From contig OX595997.1 of the NCBI GenBank assembly GCA_951394045.1, positions 992,001-1,056,000 of the forward strand: a stretch of 64,000 nt of DNA. The letters are read 5' to 3'. This stretch comes from Nitzschia sp. DOCU1. Its lineage: Eukaryota > Bacillariophyta > Bacillariophyceae > Bacillariales > Bacillariaceae. Both the position numbers and the translations under genes were made by a program. The notes below the pieces were generated by a model. The model had not been told where the DNA came from and ran no database searches. It worked only from the letters and a program-made list of their open reading frames with translations. Of this stretch, positions 11,303-23,427 are shown one piece after another (positions within the stretch are counted from its first letter, which is position 1; every line of letters begins with the position of its first letter).

Positions 11303-14300
11303 CTATATCATGTTTCCCCATTCCAATTCCGTGTTGCTATCGGATACATTCATAGACCCCAAGATGATAGCATCCTCGTTACTCTCGACTGGAAGCTCCA
11401 TAAAAGAAACGCGTTCCGCTATGCTTCGTCGGGGACTACCCATTTGCCGCAGCGCACTCTTGTGCTTGTTCTTCTTCTTCTTGTTTCCCCCTTTTTCTTT
11501 CGCTAAAGACTTCATGAGTGCAGCGACAGTGCGGCGATGCTCCGATGCTGTAGGAGGATCCTCTTGTGATGGGTCCGAGCTACTACTTCCGACCACTCCA
11601 AAGCGTTTGTTGTAATTCGTCAAAGCAAATCCGTCTGGATCTTGTCCATACACCATACCTTGCCCGTACACCAACGGCACGCCTTGTGCACTGGGAACAG
11701 GATGTGCTACCAAGGGCGTTTCCACTTCGTCACTGCGATCTGAATAATCATCCTCATCGTCTTCCAAATCGTTCAAATCCAGTTTGGGGGGTCGGTGCCG
11801 CTCAGGCGTTGCCGTGATTCCTCCCATGCTGGGATCATTCGGGCTTTCATCAATCTCATTGCTCCCATCCAGTAGCAAAGTTTCCGAGTAGTCGTGGTTC
11901 TCGTCTTCGTCGGAAGCTTCGATTTCGTTCTCGTCTTCGCTGCCATCTTGTAGTAGTTTGAAACGTCGTGGAACCAATTGACCATGTTCCCCTCGACGAT
12001 AGCGCTTGAGAGGACTCAACGGATTGAATTCTTTGGCTCGTTCCCACGGATCTTGACGCTTGCTGCCTTTCCCAAACAAGGAAAAAGAACGGCTACCGGA
12101 TGATTTCGTCTTTTCAATACTTCCTCCGGCACTCGATTGTACACTCTCAGACAATGGAGGCTTGTTTGGTGTAACGCTTCGTCGGAACCAGCTCATCGGC
12201 GACTTGCTTGGGGTCTTGGAATTCCCAACACTTGAATCGTTTTCTGAAGTTGGACTGGTTTGTGACTCGATATCATCCGCTTCAGGAACTGTCTCAAGAA
12301 CGGCTCCCGCGACATCCCTTATACGGTCGTATAGTTTCATCTTTGTGCCTTTGGGTGTACTATGGTCCACGGGGATGTGTTCCGCCAGCTCCACTAGCTC
12401 GGGGAAAGTCATGTCGGAAGTACTGTACTTCAGAACAGGAGACTCGCCAGGTAATGACGAAATAACAGACTGTGCTGGTTGAGAAGAAGAAATCGATGGG
12501 GATATTGGTAAATGATCATCGACGTCCCAGTTGACATCGACGTTCAACGATGACGTCGCGAGGAGAAGATCTTTCATGGAAACGCCGCCTGACTGATGAC
12601 CACTGTCAAGTTGCTCTTCTTCCGGAACCGACTCCATCGTATGCGAGGCCATCATTTTGCTGTCTCGAAGCCTCTTCTCCAACTGGCGTTTCTTCTTCCG
12701 CGCAATACTCTGCTCGCGTTCATTGCTCGTGGCGACTTGGATTGAAAAATTCTGCGACGAGTCAATATCCCATTGACCCTCGACAAGATCTTTGCTGCTG
12801 GAGGTGTCGCTGTATGATTGAGATACAATGTCCTCCATAATACTCCTAGACCGCGACCACACAGCATCATAGTTATCTAACGGGTGCGTAGTTCCATCGT
12901 GCGGCGACGCTGCGCCTCGAGACACCGACCCTGCCGAGGATACGCTCTGACAATAGTGAATGTCCAAACCAGCCTATAAGAAAGTTGTATTCATGTGAGA
13001 CTCCACCATTTAGGAGAACTTCGATCTTGAAATTTGCTGAACGTACCAAATGGCTGCTTCCTGAAGTGGAGGAGTTTTCGGCACTGGGTGTTCGTCGACC
13101 AACATGTTCGTCGTTGTTTACGTGTGGCTTGGACACTTGAGAAAGTGAAAGGAATATTGACTGCGGATCAACAACAGAAAGCTCTTCTGAATAGAAAGGA
13201 TCCCTGTACCTTTGATCTTCAGAGTCATAGCTAGGGGCTGCGCCGAGTCGTCCAGGACTCTCCAGATGGTAACCTTCAATGTCATTTCCCCACATGACCC
13301 GACTTATCACAAATGCACCCAAGACGAGCACGGCAGCAATGCCGACGGAAATTCCAATGACGACGGGTGTGGTGAAGAAATCAGACCACGCATTTTCCTC
13401 TTCCAGTCCACCACGACCTTGCGAATTGACACTTCCCTCCACCAAACTGGGCTGGAAGAAAACGTCCGAATCCTCCAACTGAGCGGCCAGATTTTTTTCT
13501 TGCGCTTTAAAAAACGATTCCATTGACCATTGAAAGTCAAACCCGGTCGGTTCTCCAGGATAAACTGCTGCAACAATCCTGAAATACACATTCAAATTCC
13601 CAATTGACTCTCCCTCCACCAGGCGACGATCATCATATTGAAACACTTGCCCCATAACTTGGATGTCAAGAAAATCAATTTCGAAATGACTCATCTTTGG
13701 AAAGTTTCCCCTCAAAAGTAAGAGTGATGTTTCCTCAAATGACGCAGCTCCCTCACCGTCCATCGGACCTGATACGGAATATAGTGTTACTGTCGTATTT
13801 GCAAGGAGCTGGCGATGCGCTGCACTTGGACTGTGCGTTGGCGCCAAAGTGGGCGACCGCGATGGTATCCATGATGGCATGTCAGAGGGAATGAATGATG
13901 GCTCTTTGCTGGTGCTAATAGAAGGCGTAGAACTAGGCTGGATCGACTCAGTAGGCGAGGATGTTGGTAAGTTGCTTGGTACAGTCGACAATGTCGGAAA
14001 ACCCGACGGGAGAGCGGTTGGGCTCGCAGACGGCTGTTCACTTGGTGTCGTACTTGGAGCAGCAGACAAGGTCGGTTTATCAGTAGGTTTGATGGAAGGA
14101 TAAATTGACTTGGTCGGCGTGGTTGATGGATTGTGGCTTGGACCCGACGACGGTTGAATAGTTGGTACCGCCGACGGAAACAAGGACGCAGTTGGACTGG
14201 GCGACGGGGGATTTGTAGGTTCGATAGAGATCATCCGTAGTTGAGATGGATACACCGGTGGGCTCCAACTAGCTTTCATTGTAGGAGGTGACGAAGGAGG

Positions 14301-14747
14301 AACTGGTGGAACAAGATAAGGCGCATCACTCGGCATTATACCGGTGGGACCCAAACTTCGCGACGGGAAGACGGAAGGGGAAGAACTGGGCCACGAAGAT
14401 GTCGATGGTTGATTGGTCGGTATCAACGACGGAAAATCAGATGGCATCTTGGAAGAAGAGGGCGTTGCTGTCGGTGCTTCGGAAGGACTCGGGCTTGGCG
14501 CAGGGCTTTCTGTTGGAGTAGGCGATGGCGGCGGGGGAATCCATTCCGTTGGCCGGGCAGTTATTGTTGGCGCCGGCGATGATGTCGGAATTTCTGACGG
14601 ACTGGGTGATGGGGCAGGAGACTCTGTTGGAGCAGGCGAAGCGGTGGGAGGACGATCATCATTTAATATGCGATTGTCGCAATGGACCAAGTGCCTTCTT
14701 GAAAACCCTAATGAGCACAAAACCATTAACCTGAACAAAAGATTCAT
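11303..14747 (-). CDS. Large receptor-like type I membrane protein, PST-rich linker
   Basis: Two exons, 14747-13047 and 12973-11303, with a 73-bp GTACGT-TAG intron in phase 0, give 1123 residues. The ATG at 14747 opens a signal peptide (MNLLFRLMVLCSLGF). Residues about 35-335 are a Pro/Ser/Thr linker built on PTxxPS repeats. An ectodomain with DDRRLVEGES, LNVYFRIVAAVY and FDFQWSMESFFKAQ follows, then one TM at about 457-482. The cytosolic tail of about 640 residues is acidic, Ser-rich and disordered, with a basic helical stretch (REQSIARKKKRQLEKRLRDSK) and late Asp/Glu runs. No enzymatic domain is visible. The two exon frames look like separate genes, but the splice joins them exactly (SSHL to AGLDIHYC). 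Wall-associated receptor or adhesion protein is a guess from architecture only. Confidence 0.8.
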
Positions 14748-15355
14748 TTGTACTCCCAACCCAAGTTGAAGGCCAAACAATACGCGCCGTCTAGCTACAG
14801 TACAATAAGCTCTCTGTAGTTTGGTGGTGGTGACAGACAGTTATATTATGAGGTCGAAGTCTTTATCGACAGCCTGCTGACTGCTTGCTTTGGAATTTGG
14901 AGGGTCGCCCAGTGTTGTGTGAAGCGGTGCCAACGGCTCTTGAGCTCGACCGGCAAACGTTGCTCTTTCCGGCGCGCGCGTACCCTGCCATGCGTCTAAA
15001 TGTTCTCTACTGTCGTCTCATTTTTCGAGTTCGTCGCGTCTTCCCGCCGAACGACAAGCGGCGGCCACCACGCGACGTCGCGCGTGGGGCAATCTACTAC
15101 ATAATACAGGTAGGGTGAACGATCAATTCGACTTCTAGAGGTCGCGTACGTCACTGCATCCTCCCTCCGCCGAGAACTGGCATCATTCGCCACATATGGA
15201 AGACCAAAACAAACCACGACGATGAGAGCCTTGATGTACGGCGCCGGTGGTGCTTGCGACGATGGTGTTTTCGCACTAAGAACCCCCACTTCCACTACCG
15301 CTGATAGCAAAGTATTGACCTCTCGCCTTACCACCATCAGCCACTGCTATACAAG
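14748..15355. other. Divergent promoter region
   Basis: Lies between the minus-strand receptor-like gene and the plus-strand one-helix protein gene. GC-rich near 14970-15080 (GGCGCGCGCG, CGACGTCGCGCG). No gene recognised. Confidence 0.5.
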
Positions 15356-15858
15356 ATGTTCTCTTACTCGCGATTTTTCGGCTTGCTCCTTATTTGGACC
15401 CTATCGGCGTTGGGATCACATGCATTTGTGAATAATGTCGCCTCCCGCCCTCTCGGCCTATCCACCTCGACAAGCCCCAGACTTACAGATAGTGCACTTT
15501 CCGAGAGAAGATGGAATTTCAATGATGGACAAGCTCCGTGGGGAATGAAGAAAAACGCCGAGATTTGGAACGGGCGCGTGTCCCAGGTAAGACCACCGCA
15601 AGGAGTGTGCCTCAAAAATCGCCATGCGTGCCGGCCCTCAAAATGTTTGCCGACTCTTGAATTTCATCAACCATTTTCTAGATGGCTTTTGTTTGGATCT
15701 TTCTTCAGGAGCTAGTGACCGGAAAGGGAGTCATCAAGGGCATCGAAGAAGGCGATGTCTTCTTTCTTGCAAATTTTGCACTATTTTCTGTTTGCGTCGT
15801 CGGTTTGACTGGGTATCTTGCACTCCAAGGAGACGATGATTATACCGTGGAATCTTAA
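15356..15858 (+). CDS. Plastid one-helix LHC-like (HLIP/OHP-type) protein
   Basis: Two exons, 15356-15586 and 15682-15858, separated by a 95-bp GTAAG-TAG intron in phase 0, give 135 residues. The N terminus is a secondary-plastid bipartite presequence: a hydrophobic signal peptide ending SHA-F (the Phe+1 motif of diatom plastid proteins), then a Ser/Arg/Pro-rich transit peptide. The mature part has the LHC-superfamily signature NAEIWNGRVSQMAFVWIF (Glu and Asn/Arg chlorophyll-ligand positions on the helix), followed by the ELVTGKGVIKGIEEGD segment and a second hydrophobic stretch. Such proteins sit in thylakoids and are linked to high-light protection and pigment handling. The splice reconstructs the signature across the junction (RVSQ-MAFV), which fixes the intron. 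Confidence 0.9.
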
Positions 15859-16770
15859 GTCTTGAGAATCGATGGAGCTAAACTCGATGCAGCCCTACCT
15901 TTACGAGCGTTAGCCCCACTGGTAAGGCACGAAATTAGTGGACAAACATCGATGGCGATCAACAATCTAGTAGAGACAAATACTATACAGAACAGCTGTT
16001 AACGAGTCTTAGTGCACGCGATATAGTCTACACAGGTGGAAGTGCTTGTTTCGAACACCATCGATCATGCTCCTACATTCTCCTCAGTACATACGTCCAT
16101 TTTGAATCCTCTCTCGGACTAGCTACTCGCCATTTTTTGTCATCCTTGCTTCTTCTTATCACACGAATGCTATTATGCACCACTCCAGAGTAGCCACTTG
16201 ATAGTGAACTATTGAAGATATCCCACAATAGTGAGTAGCTGAACATCATAGCATCACAGTTGACGTCGAACGTAGACTCAGCCGGTATTCTCCACAAAGA
16301 AAGAAAGCGAAGAGTAGAATATGATACCTGATACTAGCGTGTAGACTTAGTAGTAGGTACTTCAGCTTTAGTTCAGTTTTCTATCTCAAGGGATAGCAAC
16401 CCCGCACCTACGCACGGACTATATCAAATTATCATTATACAGGCTTGTATAAATAAATAAAATATTTCCAGCAATACTCGAGTACTGGCAAATAGGTTCG
16501 ATTTTTTTTAACTGTCTGTTCCCCGATCGAAATGAAACGACATTCCCAACACAGTGATTTTGTTAGGCAGTTTGGAAACGTGCTAGGTGGATACATCATG
16601 TGTGACGCGTACCCCCAGGCAACGGCGGGCCATCTTTCTGCAGCTCACAAAATCAACAGAGATTTTGTGTGAGACCAGTCTTTCCATTCTGAACGCACAT
16701 AGGGGTGTAGTAGAACAGGAAACTGACCACAAGAGATTAGCTTGATTATTGGCAAAGGTCACCGCAAAAG
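15859..16770. other. Intergenic region
   Basis: About 0.9 kb, AT-rich near 16430-16520 with a TAAATAAATAAAAT tract. No gene or RNA seen. It ends in the promoter of the next receptor-like gene. Confidence 0.5.
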
Positions 16771-18471
16771 ATGAGGCTCTTGGAGATCTTAGCACTTGTG
16801 ATGGCTTTTGGCCCTCAAGGAATTTATGCTCGCCAAGATGGCTATACTTATATTTGTACGGATTGTCCCCCCACAACTTCACCTGCACCTACTGAGTCCC
16901 CAGCCCCAAGTCCTAGTCCTTCAGAGGCTCCGACTGATTTGCCAAGTGCTTCGCCCTCAATATCCCCAATGCCAACGAGCAGCCCGAGTGCCCGGCCCTC
17001 GACGAGCCCGACATCGCATCCATCGGGTGCTCCTACAGTTTCCCCAGAACCATCGATTTCAATGTCACCAACATCTGGACTAGTTTTTCTTATTGCACCT
17101 TCTAACCGAATTGCATTTAAAGGCCTTGACAGTCTGTTGAGTCTCGATGCAATCGACGACTTTGAAGAAATCACACTACAATACCTTGCGGAAGGGGGGC
17201 CACATTTCTCAGATGGCAAAGAAGTTAAATTCGAGTCTGTACGAATAACAGATCAATCTCCAAACGATGCTACTTCGGGGGAGTCAACTGTTGGAACATT
17301 GTACCTACTTTTTGATGTTGCTGCTTTCGTGCGATTGGAGGGCGATGATGAAGCCTTCGACTTCAAGTCATTTCTGGAAGGCTTTTTCGGCAACGAAGAA
17401 TTCTTGGAAGATTGGTATAATGAGCTTAAGGCAAATTCAAATTTTTTTGGAGAAAGGCCCGGGACGATTTTTAACCCAGCGAAAAGTGCAGATGGTACCG
17501 AAAATAGTAGCACTTTGGTGTACTCATGTATCGGAGCATCCGTTGTGTTTGGAGGCCTTGCTGTCGTGATGTGGCGTCGAAGTCGAAGGCACGGACCGTT
17601 CCCCTCGATTGACCAGGCAAAGACTTCAGATATCGGGGATTTGTCGGTCAAGCCGACTGAAAGCTATGACTCAGCATCCACAGGGTACCCTGACAATGCT
17701 TCCGAGGCATCCTATCCTTCAGCAGGGATTCCCATTTCACAACAATTTGCAATCAAAAAGAACGTTCGTACAATGGAGCTATCCACGGATCGCGGGTTGT
17801 ATACAGCAGATTCAACTGCATCTAACACCTTGTATCAGATCCCAAGTGCCATGTACAGACCTTCGTTTCTCCCTACTGAGAGTAATATTGAGATCCCAGT
17901 CACGCCGCTGACCAACTACGATGCATCTCATTTCAGCCCAAGGGAGCTAGCAAGCGAACCGGATATCGAAGTAGCAGCTTCTTCGCCTGGAGACGATAGT
18001 GTGGTTCAACACTCTTCAGAGGAACCAAGGAACCTGTTTCGATTTGGTGGGAAGAGACGTTATCGGCGCCGAAGTTCTCATTCAGGAACCGAAGAATCGG
18101 AGCAAACAATGTCACTTCAACGCAAGGGAAGCTTGACTTCCGACCATGATTCAACTTTCTGTGACACAAACTACGCGCCAGCGGCTCAATCAAGTAGTAC
18201 CGTGTCTTCATTGTTTTCGGGACCTACAAGACTTCTACATGCGGTATGGCAGTCTAGTTCGGCAGAGGAGAGTATTCCCGAGAATGCAGTTGTGGACAGC
18301 ACCACGGCGATATCGTCAATCGTCCGAGAAGTCGAAGAGAAACATGGCGGGCTGGACATTTCTGATACCCCTGGCGACAGCCCGTCATGCAAGTCGGATG
18401 CGGCAACGATCAAAGTAATGAATGAAATTGCTTACCTCCACTCTCAAGATTCGAAGAAAAGCGACGAGTAG
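16771..18471 (+). CDS. Receptor-like type I membrane protein, PST-rich linker
   Basis: Single exon, 566 residues. Signal peptide MRLLEILALVMAFGPQGIYA, a short Cys pair (CTDC), then a linker starting TSPAPTESPAPSPSPSEAPT that is almost identical to the linker of the protein at 11303-14747. The ectodomain has TLYLLFDVAAFV and FDFKSFLEGFFG, and one TM lies at about 248-270 followed by a basic stop-transfer (WRRSRR). The tail of about 295 residues is Ser/Thr-rich with Tyr-containing segments and no recognised domain. It is transcribed divergently from its closest sibling, with the one-helix protein gene between them. The function is unknown. Confidence 0.78.
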   Translation: MRLLEILALVMAFGPQGIYARQDGYTYICTDCPPTTSPAPTESPAPSPSPSEAPTDLPSASPSISPMPTSSPSARPSTSPTSHPSGAPTVSPEPSISMSPTSGLVFLIAPSNRIAFKGLDSLLSLDAIDDFEEITLQYLAEGGPHFSDGKEVKFESVRITDQSPNDATSGESTVGTLYLLFDVAAFVRLEGDDEAFDFKSFLEGFFGNEEFLEDWYNELKANSNFFGERPGTIFNPAKSADGTENSSTLVYSCIGASVVFGGLAVVMWRRSRRHGPFPSIDQAKTSDIGDLSVKPTESYDSASTGYPDNASEASYPSAGIPISQQFAIKKNVRTMELSTDRGLYTADSTASNTLYQIPSAMYRPSFLPTESNIEIPVTPLTNYDASHFSPRELASEPDIEVAASSPGDDSVVQHSSEEPRNLFRFGGKRRYRRRSSHSGTEESEQTMSLQRKGSLTSDHDSTFCDTNYAPAAQSSSTVSSLFSGPTRLLHAVWQSSSAEESIPENAVVDSTTAISSIVREVEEKHGGLDISDTPGDSPSCKSDAATIKVMNEIAYLHSQDSKKSDE

Positions 18472-18536
18472 CCAAGTCGGCGGTGCGGTGATATCATCTC
18501 AGCAAAACATTGAAAATTCCTAGTATAACACCAACG

Positions 18537-19712
18537 TCATCTAGAAATAGCTAGCCTTTCATCACTATCAAAGAGAAATTGGTCGAAAGTAGCCCACATA
18601 GCAGTGGATTCATCGGGTTCATTGACTGGATCCAGGCTTCGAAAAACAAAAGGGCCGACACCGCAAAGCCCCTGCTGCCGGGCCCATGCATACTTTTGTC
18701 GAAGAAGCACTGGATCTTCCATCCAATACTGATACACAACACTGGATCCAGAACCATCCTCAGCTTCTTCCACAGTATTGAAGAAAAGCGACTGCGTATT
18801 TTCATCCCTTCGCACAAGTGCTCCCGTTTTTCGAATGGTCTTTATCGCATCTGCATGGCCGATTTGTTTGCCAGCAGCATCACTGCAGTTTACACCACGA
18901 AATGGTACAGACTTGATTGGACAGTATATAGCATCGGCGGGTGTACCGGGGAGACAGGCATACTTGTATCCGTACCACGGCACTCCCAAAATCAATTTTT
19001 CAGGCGGAACACCTAGATTGAACCATTCCCCGACGCCCATAATCATGCCAGGCAGGGGAGCGTTTGCACTAGCAATACATACATCAAATATTTGGGAGCG
19101 AGTGTCGTAATCCATGACATAGAGGGCATCAGAAGCATCGGCTAGTTTGCGAAATGGATAGGCTCGACCATCAATGTTATGGGGACTCCAGGGAACGCAC
19201 GTCGTGATCTGAAGGCTTGGATTGACACGACGAAAGGCCAGCCGCGTTTCCATTATCAATGCTGCGTATGCATCCCCTTCCAGGCTGTTGATTGGTAGAG
19301 GAAGCTCGTAATCAAACACAATTCCGTCACGATGTGTCCCAACGACCTCGTCGAGTGCGTTTTGGATCCAATTTCGCCGATTCTGAGGATCCAGCATTTC
19401 CGTCATGTTCTCGATATTAGGAGCGCCGATAACAGCTCGAACACCATGTTGATGTGCTAGGCACATGATTTCATCGTGATCCGCCCAGGCGATGGTAGTC
19501 ACATGCGTCCAATTCATGTCCTCGCCAAGCGGCAAAGAATTGGCGGTCACCCATGACCCGTAAAACCCAAAGATTTCTCGACCTGTCTGAATCGGGCTTC
19601 CCTCAATGGTATCGCACCAACGCTCATCATCACAAGGACAAGATGCCTTCAGGCGACATATTTTCATGAGAATGAAAGACAGGAGAGTAAAACGAAGCGA
19701 TAGAGCTGCCAT
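18537..19712 (-). CDS. GH18 glycosidase, di-N-acetylchitobiase-like
   Basis: 391 residues in one exon from the ATG at 19712. A signal peptide (MAALSLRFTLLSFILMKICRL) suggests secretion or vacuole targeting. The GH18 barrel is recognisable: GIVFDYELP carries the Asp-x-Glu catalytic pair, and downstream come ITTCVPWSP, LYVMDYDTRSQ, LGVPWYGYKYACLPG and the closing CGVGPFVF-type strand. The order and the W-Y-G-Y motif resemble lysosomal chitobiase (CTBS), which removes GlcNAc from the reducing end of chito-oligosaccharides. Its length of about 390 matches that family. It is convergent with the receptor-like gene, 65 bp apart, and its promoter side abuts the Crypton insertion. In diatoms it could act on chitin fibres or N-glycan cores. 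Confidence 0.85.
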   Translation of the reverse strand: MAALSLRFTLLSFILMKICRLKASCPCDDERWCDTIEGSPIQTGREIFGFYGSWVTANSLPLGEDMNWTHVTTIAWADHDEIMCLAHQHGVRAVIGAPNIENMTEMLDPQNRRNWIQNALDEVVGTHRDGIVFDYELPLPINSLEGDAYAALIMETRLAFRRVNPSLQITTCVPWSPHNIDGRAYPFRKLADASDALYVMDYDTRSQIFDVCIASANAPLPGMIMGVGEWFNLGVPPEKLILGVPWYGYKYACLPGTPADAIYCPIKSVPFRGVNCSDAAGKQIGHADAIKTIRKTGALVRRDENTQSLFFNTVEEAEDGSGSSVVYQYWMEDPVLLRQKYAWARQQGLCGVGPFVFRSLDPVNEPDESTAMWATFDQFLFDSDERLAISR

Positions 19713-19877
19713 GGTGCTTCGGTGTGTTAATGATGAGGGTAGACGAACCTATGATAGCAGCGCTTGGATCATCGGAAATCTTTTCAATTTCGGGGTGATT
19801 CGCGGGGGCTGGCGGGCGGGGGGGGGGCGGTGTTCCCCCTTCTAATGAATGTGGGCGAGGTCTATTATTATAACTTT

Positions 19878-19898
19878 GGGCTAAAATTTTTTGCCGCG
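19878..19898. repeat. Left imperfect inverted repeat of the Crypton region
   Basis: Starts GGGCTAAA and ends GCCGCG; pairs imperfectly with 23428-23443. Confidence 0.4.
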
Positions 19899-20247
19899 TT
19901 TGCCTGCGAGGCTAAATTTGGGGGGCAATATTTTGACTTATTGGAGCGTCAAAATTAATCGAGCATGTCGGACGGCCGGAATAAGTCAGCTTATTGCCTC
20001 TTCGGTGACGTCAGCAGCACACTTCCGGATTATTCGGGACTCCTTTTGCCTCGCACCACTCCGACAGCCGATGACGTCTATTTAAAGCCCCATTACGTGT
20101 GCAATTCTTCCTCCCGTTCGCCAGTGGGTGCTCGATTTGGGGGCGACTTGCAAAGCGATGGCCGGCACGATTGCATTGGAGGCGGACGATAGCCACCGTC
20201 GTCGTCGCCGGGGTTGTCTTTCATCATTCATTGTTTGAAAGATAACC

Positions 20248-22780
20248 ATGATAGAATATGATGCCAGTATCCCTGAGGACTCTATAGAGCCCCCTATAGT
20301 ACCTCATCCAGCAGAAAATGCTATTGTTGCTCGTTTGCAGGCAGTAGCCCACAGTGTGGCGAACCAAGTTGTGCCGGAGAACACTCAGGTGGTGTATGGT
20401 CGAGTGGAGAAAGAATGGGAAGCCTACTGCAGTCATATAGCTAGCAGGGATGATCCATTCCCTACTAGCATGAATGCAAACAAGGTCTATGACTTTATGT
20501 TCTACCAAGTCTTTCGCACTAAAAAGGGACAGTCTGGCCATGGTTTTGACCCCCTGGACTACAAAGACGTGCTGGATTCATACCAGGCCCACTACCAAAA
20601 GAAGGATGATGACCCCAACTATGCAATTCCTCATCCTGTTAATGGCCTTGGTCCATCTGCAATCCAGCAGTACAGAGCTGGGTTGAAAAAGATCCATGAT
20701 AGCCATGTAGCCACAGGGTTGACTGGTTTTGGCTGGGAGTTTGTGTGGAATGCGCACTCAAAAGATCTGGTAAAGATGGCTGAGCAGCGACAGGCCAGGC
20801 ACAAAAAGGAAACCTATGAAGAGAAAGCTGATAAAATCTTTGGTCCCTGCAATGCAGTGGAAAGATTTGATGATCTAGAGGATGCTTTCTTTCAGAAGAG
20901 CAAGTCTGGGAGATACTGTCTTCAATGGCTCCGCAATAGATTTGCGTTGCTGTTTTCAATCGCCGGCCTATTGCGGTGCGAAACGCTGCATAAGTGCGAA
21001 CTGAGCGACATGATGAAAATTATGGTTAAAAAAGATGAGGACGTGAATCCATTGTGTGTGATGATCATGCAATTTGGGGAAGGTAAGCCTATTTTTTCCG
21101 CAGTGTTTTTTACTTACAGAATTTCCATCTAAGTAAACCTCTAATTGAACGAAACTGCAGGCAAAACCAACAAGGGCAGGGTGCTCTATGGCCGTGCTAC
21201 ACGCCATAAGAATGTTCTGCTGTGTCCTTTAGGTGCACTAGCAATGTACTTAATGGTCAGGTTCGCTCTGACTCAAGAATTTAGTGAGGAAAACTTCGAC
21301 TGGACAAACAACGCATCTTGGTTCTCGGTGAAGCTCCTTATTTCGGGAGTGGGCACCGACTACACTAAGAGCATGAAAACCAGCACTTATGCGAAAGCAG
21401 TAAAAGCAATACTACTGCATTTGGGCCTTGCTCTTACCCACTTAGCGCACCTCGGCCGAAATATGGGGGCTAAGATCCTGGAAATGCTGGAAATAGAGAG
21501 TGAGGAAATTCGTCGCCTCGGCAATTGGAATCCCAGCATGCAGGCTGCACGATACTCTACCAAGCTTCCAATGAAGGCCATTCGTCGCTTGGGAGGATTT
21601 GCTACTGGGAATGGCATTCACTTCAACAAAAGAACTGTAGTGATTCCCTGCCAAGAACTGCAAGAGCAAACTCCAATTGGGCGATGGGTGTTTCATGGAC
21701 TGGCGCAAGTTCTCGCAGCCAATGCACAGAATGCCAAGTGCTACACTGCGCAGCATTTCCTGGAGTTCATGGTGGAGCTTAACATTATCTTCCTACAAGA
21801 CATGGCAGTGATGTGTAATGAGCACCCAGATCGTCTGGAGGGGCATCCGATCATTACTCATGTACCATGCTTGGCCTCGACGGCATTTGCGGTAAGCTTA
21901 CTACCGGTCGCGCGAAATACCTGGTCATTCCTTATTTGAAATAACTGGCAATTCCATATTTGCTCACACTAAAAATATCGCTCCTTTTATCTTTTGCGCG
22001 AAATACCTGGTAATTCCTGCTATGGTGTTGTTCACTACTACCCTACTGCTACAGGCATTCTGTGAGACAATGAAGACAGAGCTTCAGCAGGCGTCCTCCC
22101 CACTTGATGCAAGTATTGAAATGATTCTTCCTGGTGTGCAGCAGCGGCTAGACGCAAATAGACGACAAGTGTTGGATTTGCAGTCGATGCTGCAAGAGTC
22201 GCATGAGCAAATAATGCGAGAACTGGAGTCCAAGCATAGTGCAGTGTTGGAACAACTTGGGGAGTCCATGGTTGTCATGGGGCACTCCCTGATGCAGCAA
22301 TCTACTTCTGTTGAAGGTGCTCGCGAAATGGAGTTGGATATGCCGGTGCCTCTTCCGCCACCACCACTAGCACCAACGACCATGCTCCAGTCCATTGACC
22401 ATGCGAGAGAGTCCAACATGAGGGCTCAGGACTGCTACCCAAGCCTTCATGAGTTGTGGGGTCACTTTCATGGGACGAATAGCAGGTTTCCTACTGACGT
22501 TGAGGGCGGTATGGCGGCTCTCCATAGCAAGTGGAAGGCAAGATGGAGGAAGCACCATGCCCCAAAGGAAAACAAGAGGTTCAGCAAGCTACTGCGAATC
22601 ATCCAGGCCATTGAGAGGAAGGCCACATTGGAAAACATAACTAACGACGACGTCATCAGGGATTGGGAATCTATCTTTGCAATAGAATGCAAGGGCAAGC
22701 TCTCCAACATGCTTGGCTACTTGCAACAACAAGAAATCATCACCAAGGGCAAGCCAAGAGGAAAATTCGCGACTGAATAA
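20248..22780 (+). CDS. Crypton tyrosine recombinase with C-terminal GCR1_C-like DNA-binding domain
   Basis: Three exons, 20248-21082, 21161-21891 and 22055-22780, with GTAAGC-CAG introns of 78 and 163 bp, give 763 residues with no frameshift or stop. The N-terminal 200 residues look like a SAM-like core-binding region. The catalytic domain shows the recombinase Arg in GLLRCETL (about 244), HLGR (about 374, the H-x-x-R box) and the nucleophile Tyr in QAARYS (about 408), with GNWNP between, as in Cryptons. The C-terminal part (about 640-750) contains LWGHFHG, FPTDVEGGMAALHSKWKARWRKH and a closing helix typical of GCR1_C domains carried by Cryptons. Such enzymes cut and paste through a circular intermediate. 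The intact frame and splice sites suggest a potentially functional copy. Confidence 0.85.
21910..22017 (+). repeat. Three degenerate direct repeats inside Crypton intron 2
   Basis: Copies at 21910-21931 and 21996-22017 match at 21 of 22 positions, with core GAAATACCTGGTAATTCC. A third, weaker copy is at 21938-21955. They are spaced within the second intron of the recombinase gene. Their role is unknown. Confidence 0.65.
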
Positions 22781-23427
22781 GAACTACATGGATTTAAAGA
22801 GTTTAGCTTAGCTACTTCACTAACCAGTAGTTTATTATACATGACTTTGCAAAAGCTTTGATCAGTTCCAAGGTAGATTCGCAAGAAATGCCTTGAAAGA
22901 GTCGCATTGTCATGGTCAAGACGCAAAAATAAAGTTGCGTTTGTGACGGTCATCGGGGCGATCGCGACGATGCCAATGCTGGGCAAAAAGTGGGGGAAGT
23001 TAAGTATGGGCACATTTCCACGCGTTTTAGCGTAGCCTTTCCGCTTCGAAAAGTTTTCGCTTTAACGATGATACGTGTACCAGGTAGTACACTTCCTACA
23101 CCGAATCGATTTGGGGGCCAGAAAGTACATATTGTTTCAGACTGCAGGGGCAGAATTGCTTTGCAAGTTTTCTTACGTGGGGCGCTCGTAAAATGTAGTA
23201 CAAAAGTGGGAAGGCGTGAAACGCTCTTTTGTCAGGCGAACCAATGCAATTATTTAAGGTCCCCCTTTTTTGGCGGCGCGGGAAAACGCATGACATCATC
23301 ATGTCGTACGAATCGAGGGGACGCTCACATGCAGGAAAATTCCCTCTTATTGCCGCCAGGCTAAATTGGGGAGGTTGAGGCAGAATTGGCCCGTCGTGCG
23401 CCGTAGGCGCACGTACCCAATGTACGG

